Assembly: GCF_900112575.1 (NCBI RefSeq)
Contig: NZ_FOMH01000005.1
Coordinates: 335,993 to 399,992, forward strand
Reading direction: 5' to 3'
DNA: 64,000 nucleotides
Origin: Flavobacterium phragmitis
Lineage (GTDB): Bacteria; Bacteroidota; Bacteroidia; Flavobacteriales; Flavobacteriaceae
Numbering within the stretch: position 1 is the first letter of the stretch; each line of letters opens with the position of its first letter. The notes below the pieces were generated by a model. That model was given only the letters and a program-made list of their open reading frames with translations. It did no database searches and was not told the origin of the DNA. The translations under genes were made by a program, and so were the position numbers. Below are positions 62,314 to 64,000 of this stretch, piece after piece.

Positions 62314-63036
62314 TTAAGAATGCATTGCATTAAAATGATTCCTCAACTCTTCTGCGCTTGCGTTTAATCTCGTTTCGCTGGTTCCAAAAGTAAGTTCTGA
62401 TCTTCCTTTTTTTAATTGTTCGAAAATAGATTCGATAAAACTGCTTACGCTTGGATGCGCGTCGTGAAGACCAACTCCGCCTAAATCGGTATTTAGTGCC
62501 GGCGGAATGATTTCGATTACTTCAATATTTTTAGCTTTTAATAAATGACGCAATGAAAGCGTAAACGATCTAAAGAATGCTTTGGTAGCCGAATACACTG
62601 GAACTTTTGCAAAAGGAGAGAATGCCAGTCCAGAAGTTACATTCATTACCGCTGTCAAAGATTTTAACTGAATAAATAAGGAAGTTAAATGTAAAGGTGC
62701 TTCAATATTAGTATTGATTTCAGCTTTCATGCTTTCGTAGAAATCAGCATCTGTTATCGATTTCCAGTTTTGAATTCCTGCGTTGTTGATTAATACGTTT
62801 AGATCAGGATGATTTTCAGAAATCCATTCGTAAAGCGCTGTACGTTCTGTTTCAATAGATATGTCACAGACTTTTGTAATTACGGAAGGGAATTTTGCCT
62901 TAACATCGTTTAAAACCGATTCTCTTCTACCGCAGATAATCACGGTATTGTTTTCCTGAATAAATCGTTCGGTAAGTCCAAGTCCGATACCGCTTGCACC
63001 TCCGGTTATTAAAATTTTGTTGTTTGATAAATTCAT
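62314..63036 (-). CDS. Short-chain dehydrogenase (DltE-like)
   Basis: This 240-residue SDR enzyme has TGGASGIG (residues ~11-18), NNAG near 86-89, a catalytic Ser in MNVTSGLAF and YSATKAF with Tyr and Lys. The late SLRHLLKAKNIEVIEIIPPALNT differs from the first SDR, so the two are not a recent duplication. Substrate unknown. An AraC regulator is encoded upstream on the same strand. Confidence 0.9.
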   Translation of the reverse strand: MNLSNNKILITGGASGIGLGLTERFIQENNTVIICGRRESVLNDVKAKFPSVITKVCDISIETERTALYEWISENHPDLNVLINNAGIQNWKSITDADFYESMKAEINTNIEAPLHLTSLFIQLKSLTAVMNVTSGLAFSPFAKVPVYSATKAFFRSFTLSLRHLLKAKNIEVIEIIPPALNTDLGGVGLHDAHPSVSSFIESIFEQLKKGRSELTFGTSETRLNASAEELRNHFNAMHS

Positions 63037-63186
63037 CTTTTCGTTCTTTTAATTTGATGAGACAAAGGTAGGAGCAAAGCAGATGTGGGGATTTGTAAAT
63101 ATCAAACCGATGTTTGCGAAATTCAAATCACGAGATTTTAAATTCCAATTTTTTAAATTCCAAATTCCAATATGTGAGTGACGTAA

Positions 63187-63219
63187 AACTTTGTCAAAGT
63201 TTCAAACTTTGACAAAGTT
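63187..63219. repeat. Perfect palindrome with 16-base arms
   Basis: Arms AACTTTGTCAAAGTTT (63187-63202) and AAACTTTGACAAAGTT (63204-63219) around one C. It lies just after the AraC gene and may act as terminator, although it lacks a T tract. Confidence 0.85.
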
Positions 63220-63244
63220 CCAGTGAAACCTGAAACCAAACAGC

Positions 63245-64000
63245 CTAGCTCCTAAAAGCCAAAGGCGTCAAGGAAGTTTGTTTTTTGAAGAAGTTAGAAA
63301 AATGTGCTAATTCTTCAAAACCAAGTGAATAGGCGATTTCAGAAATATTCCAATCGGTTTGCTTTAAAAGTATTTTGGCTTCATTGGTTAATCTCGTGCT
63401 GATTAACTCTGTTGTTGTTTTTCCGGTGTTTTCTTTTAAGACTTTGTTTAAATGATTGACGTGTACGGATAATCTCTCCGCAAAATCTTTTGCAGTTCGA
63501 AGTTCTAATCGCTGATGCGGTGATTCAATTGGGAATTGTCTTTCTAATAATTCAGCAAACAATGAAGAAACTCTCGCAGCCGAATTATGTTTAGAATACA
63601 AAGCGGTTATAGGCTGTAATTTCTGTCCGAAATGAATCAGCTCAGCAACATAATTTCGGATCAAATCGTATTTATAGATATAATCGGAATTAATTTCTTT
63701 TTGTATCTTTTTGAAAATCAAAGTGACTTCTTCGACTTCTTCATCTGATAATTGAAAAATAGGATAACCGTCTGAAGCAAAAATTGGTAGTTCGTCCAAA
63801 TTGATGCCACTTTTGCTTTTAGATAAAAATTCGCTGGTAAATACGCAAAATTGTCCACCTTGATTGGTGTCCTGCGGTAAATAATTATACGGAATTTTTG
63901 GTGTTGCAAATAACAAACCCTGTTTTTCAATGTCGATTACTTTATCGGCATATTCAGCTCTGTTTTTTCCTCTAATTAAACTGATTTTGTAATAAGCTCT
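63245..64000 (-). CDS. AraC-family regulator, cut by the window end
   Basis: The reading frame stays open through position 64000, so the N terminus is missing. The visible 251 residues include part of an N-terminal sensor (ISLIRGKNRAEYADKVID ... LLFATPKIPYNY) and a complete C-terminal AraC double helix-turn-helix (RLSVHVNHLNKVLKENTGKT and ISEIAYSLGFEELAHFSNFF). A TTG at 63916 is an internal codon, not the start. It may control the SDR gene downstream. Confidence 0.85.
   Translation of the reverse strand, partial: RAYYKISLIRGKNRAEYADKVIDIEKQGLLFATPKIPYNYLPQDTNQGGQFCVFTSEFLSKSKSGINLDELPIFASDGYPIFQLSDEEVEEVTLIFKKIQKEINSDYIYKYDLIRNYVAELIHFGQKLQPITALYSKHNSAARVSSLFAELLERQFPIESPHQRLELRTAKDFAERLSVHVNHLNKVLKENTGKTTTELISTRLTNEAKILLKQTDWNISEIAYSLGFEELAHFSNFFKKQTSLTPLAFRS

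Overview
The window looks like a chromosomal segment of a Flavobacterium-like member of the Bacteroidota. DNA is A+T-rich, ribosome binding sites are mostly absent, several promoters show the Bacteroidota -7 element TAnnTTTG, and protein families (DUF6526, AsmA-like, TolC-like lipoproteins, LytS/LytTR, PepSY-like) fit that group. No rRNA, tRNA or CRISPR array was seen. Most genes lie on the minus strand.

Layout. 0-5.4 kb: small membrane proteins, a hypoxanthine-DNA glycosylase, an AraC regulator and a FAD oxidoreductase. 5.3-11.3 kb: a lipid-trafficking group (MlaE, MlaF, an MlaD with a long charged helical tail, a large AsmA-like protein and an iron-permease-like protein). 11.5-13.4 kb: a TetR regulator overlapping a ketosynthase, with a palindrome in the tetR promoter. 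13.5-19.8 kb: a two-domain glycosyltransferase and small housekeeping or stress genes. 20-26.9 kb: a drug-type (HAE1) RND efflux operon with a TetR regulator, an array of five operator-like repeats and an unannotated 36-residue membrane protein between pump and outer-membrane factor. 28-35.7 kb: a heavy-metal-type RND operon with an OmpR-type two-component system and 11-bp phased direct repeats. 36-42 kb: cupin, LemA/DUF3137, two paralogous unknowns and a DJ-1/PfpI protein. 52-60 kb: a third RND system (adaptor, pump with an EF-hand-like loop, TolC) divergent from a LytS/LytTR pair, then two PepSY-like secreted proteins. 61-64 kb: two short-chain dehydrogenases and a truncated AraC regulator.

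The accessory part is 42.1-51.8 kb. It has a promoter, a compact three-way-junction RNA ending in U6, and a 77-residue unknown ORF whose 3' end and terminator recur as three decayed copies. Around these lie three copies of a ~106-132 bp palindromic element (two flanking a one-domain GIY-YIG nuclease), an unknown lipoprotein plus coiled-coil/beta-barrel outer-membrane protein behind a perfect 14-bp palindrome, and a complete Gabija-type defence pair (gajA, gajB).

Intergenic DNA is rich in repeats: three heptanucleotide tandem arrays, a ~140 bp inverted-repeat element in three places (each between co-directional genes), and several long perfect hairpins. All functional statements come from reading motifs and context; no database search was run.
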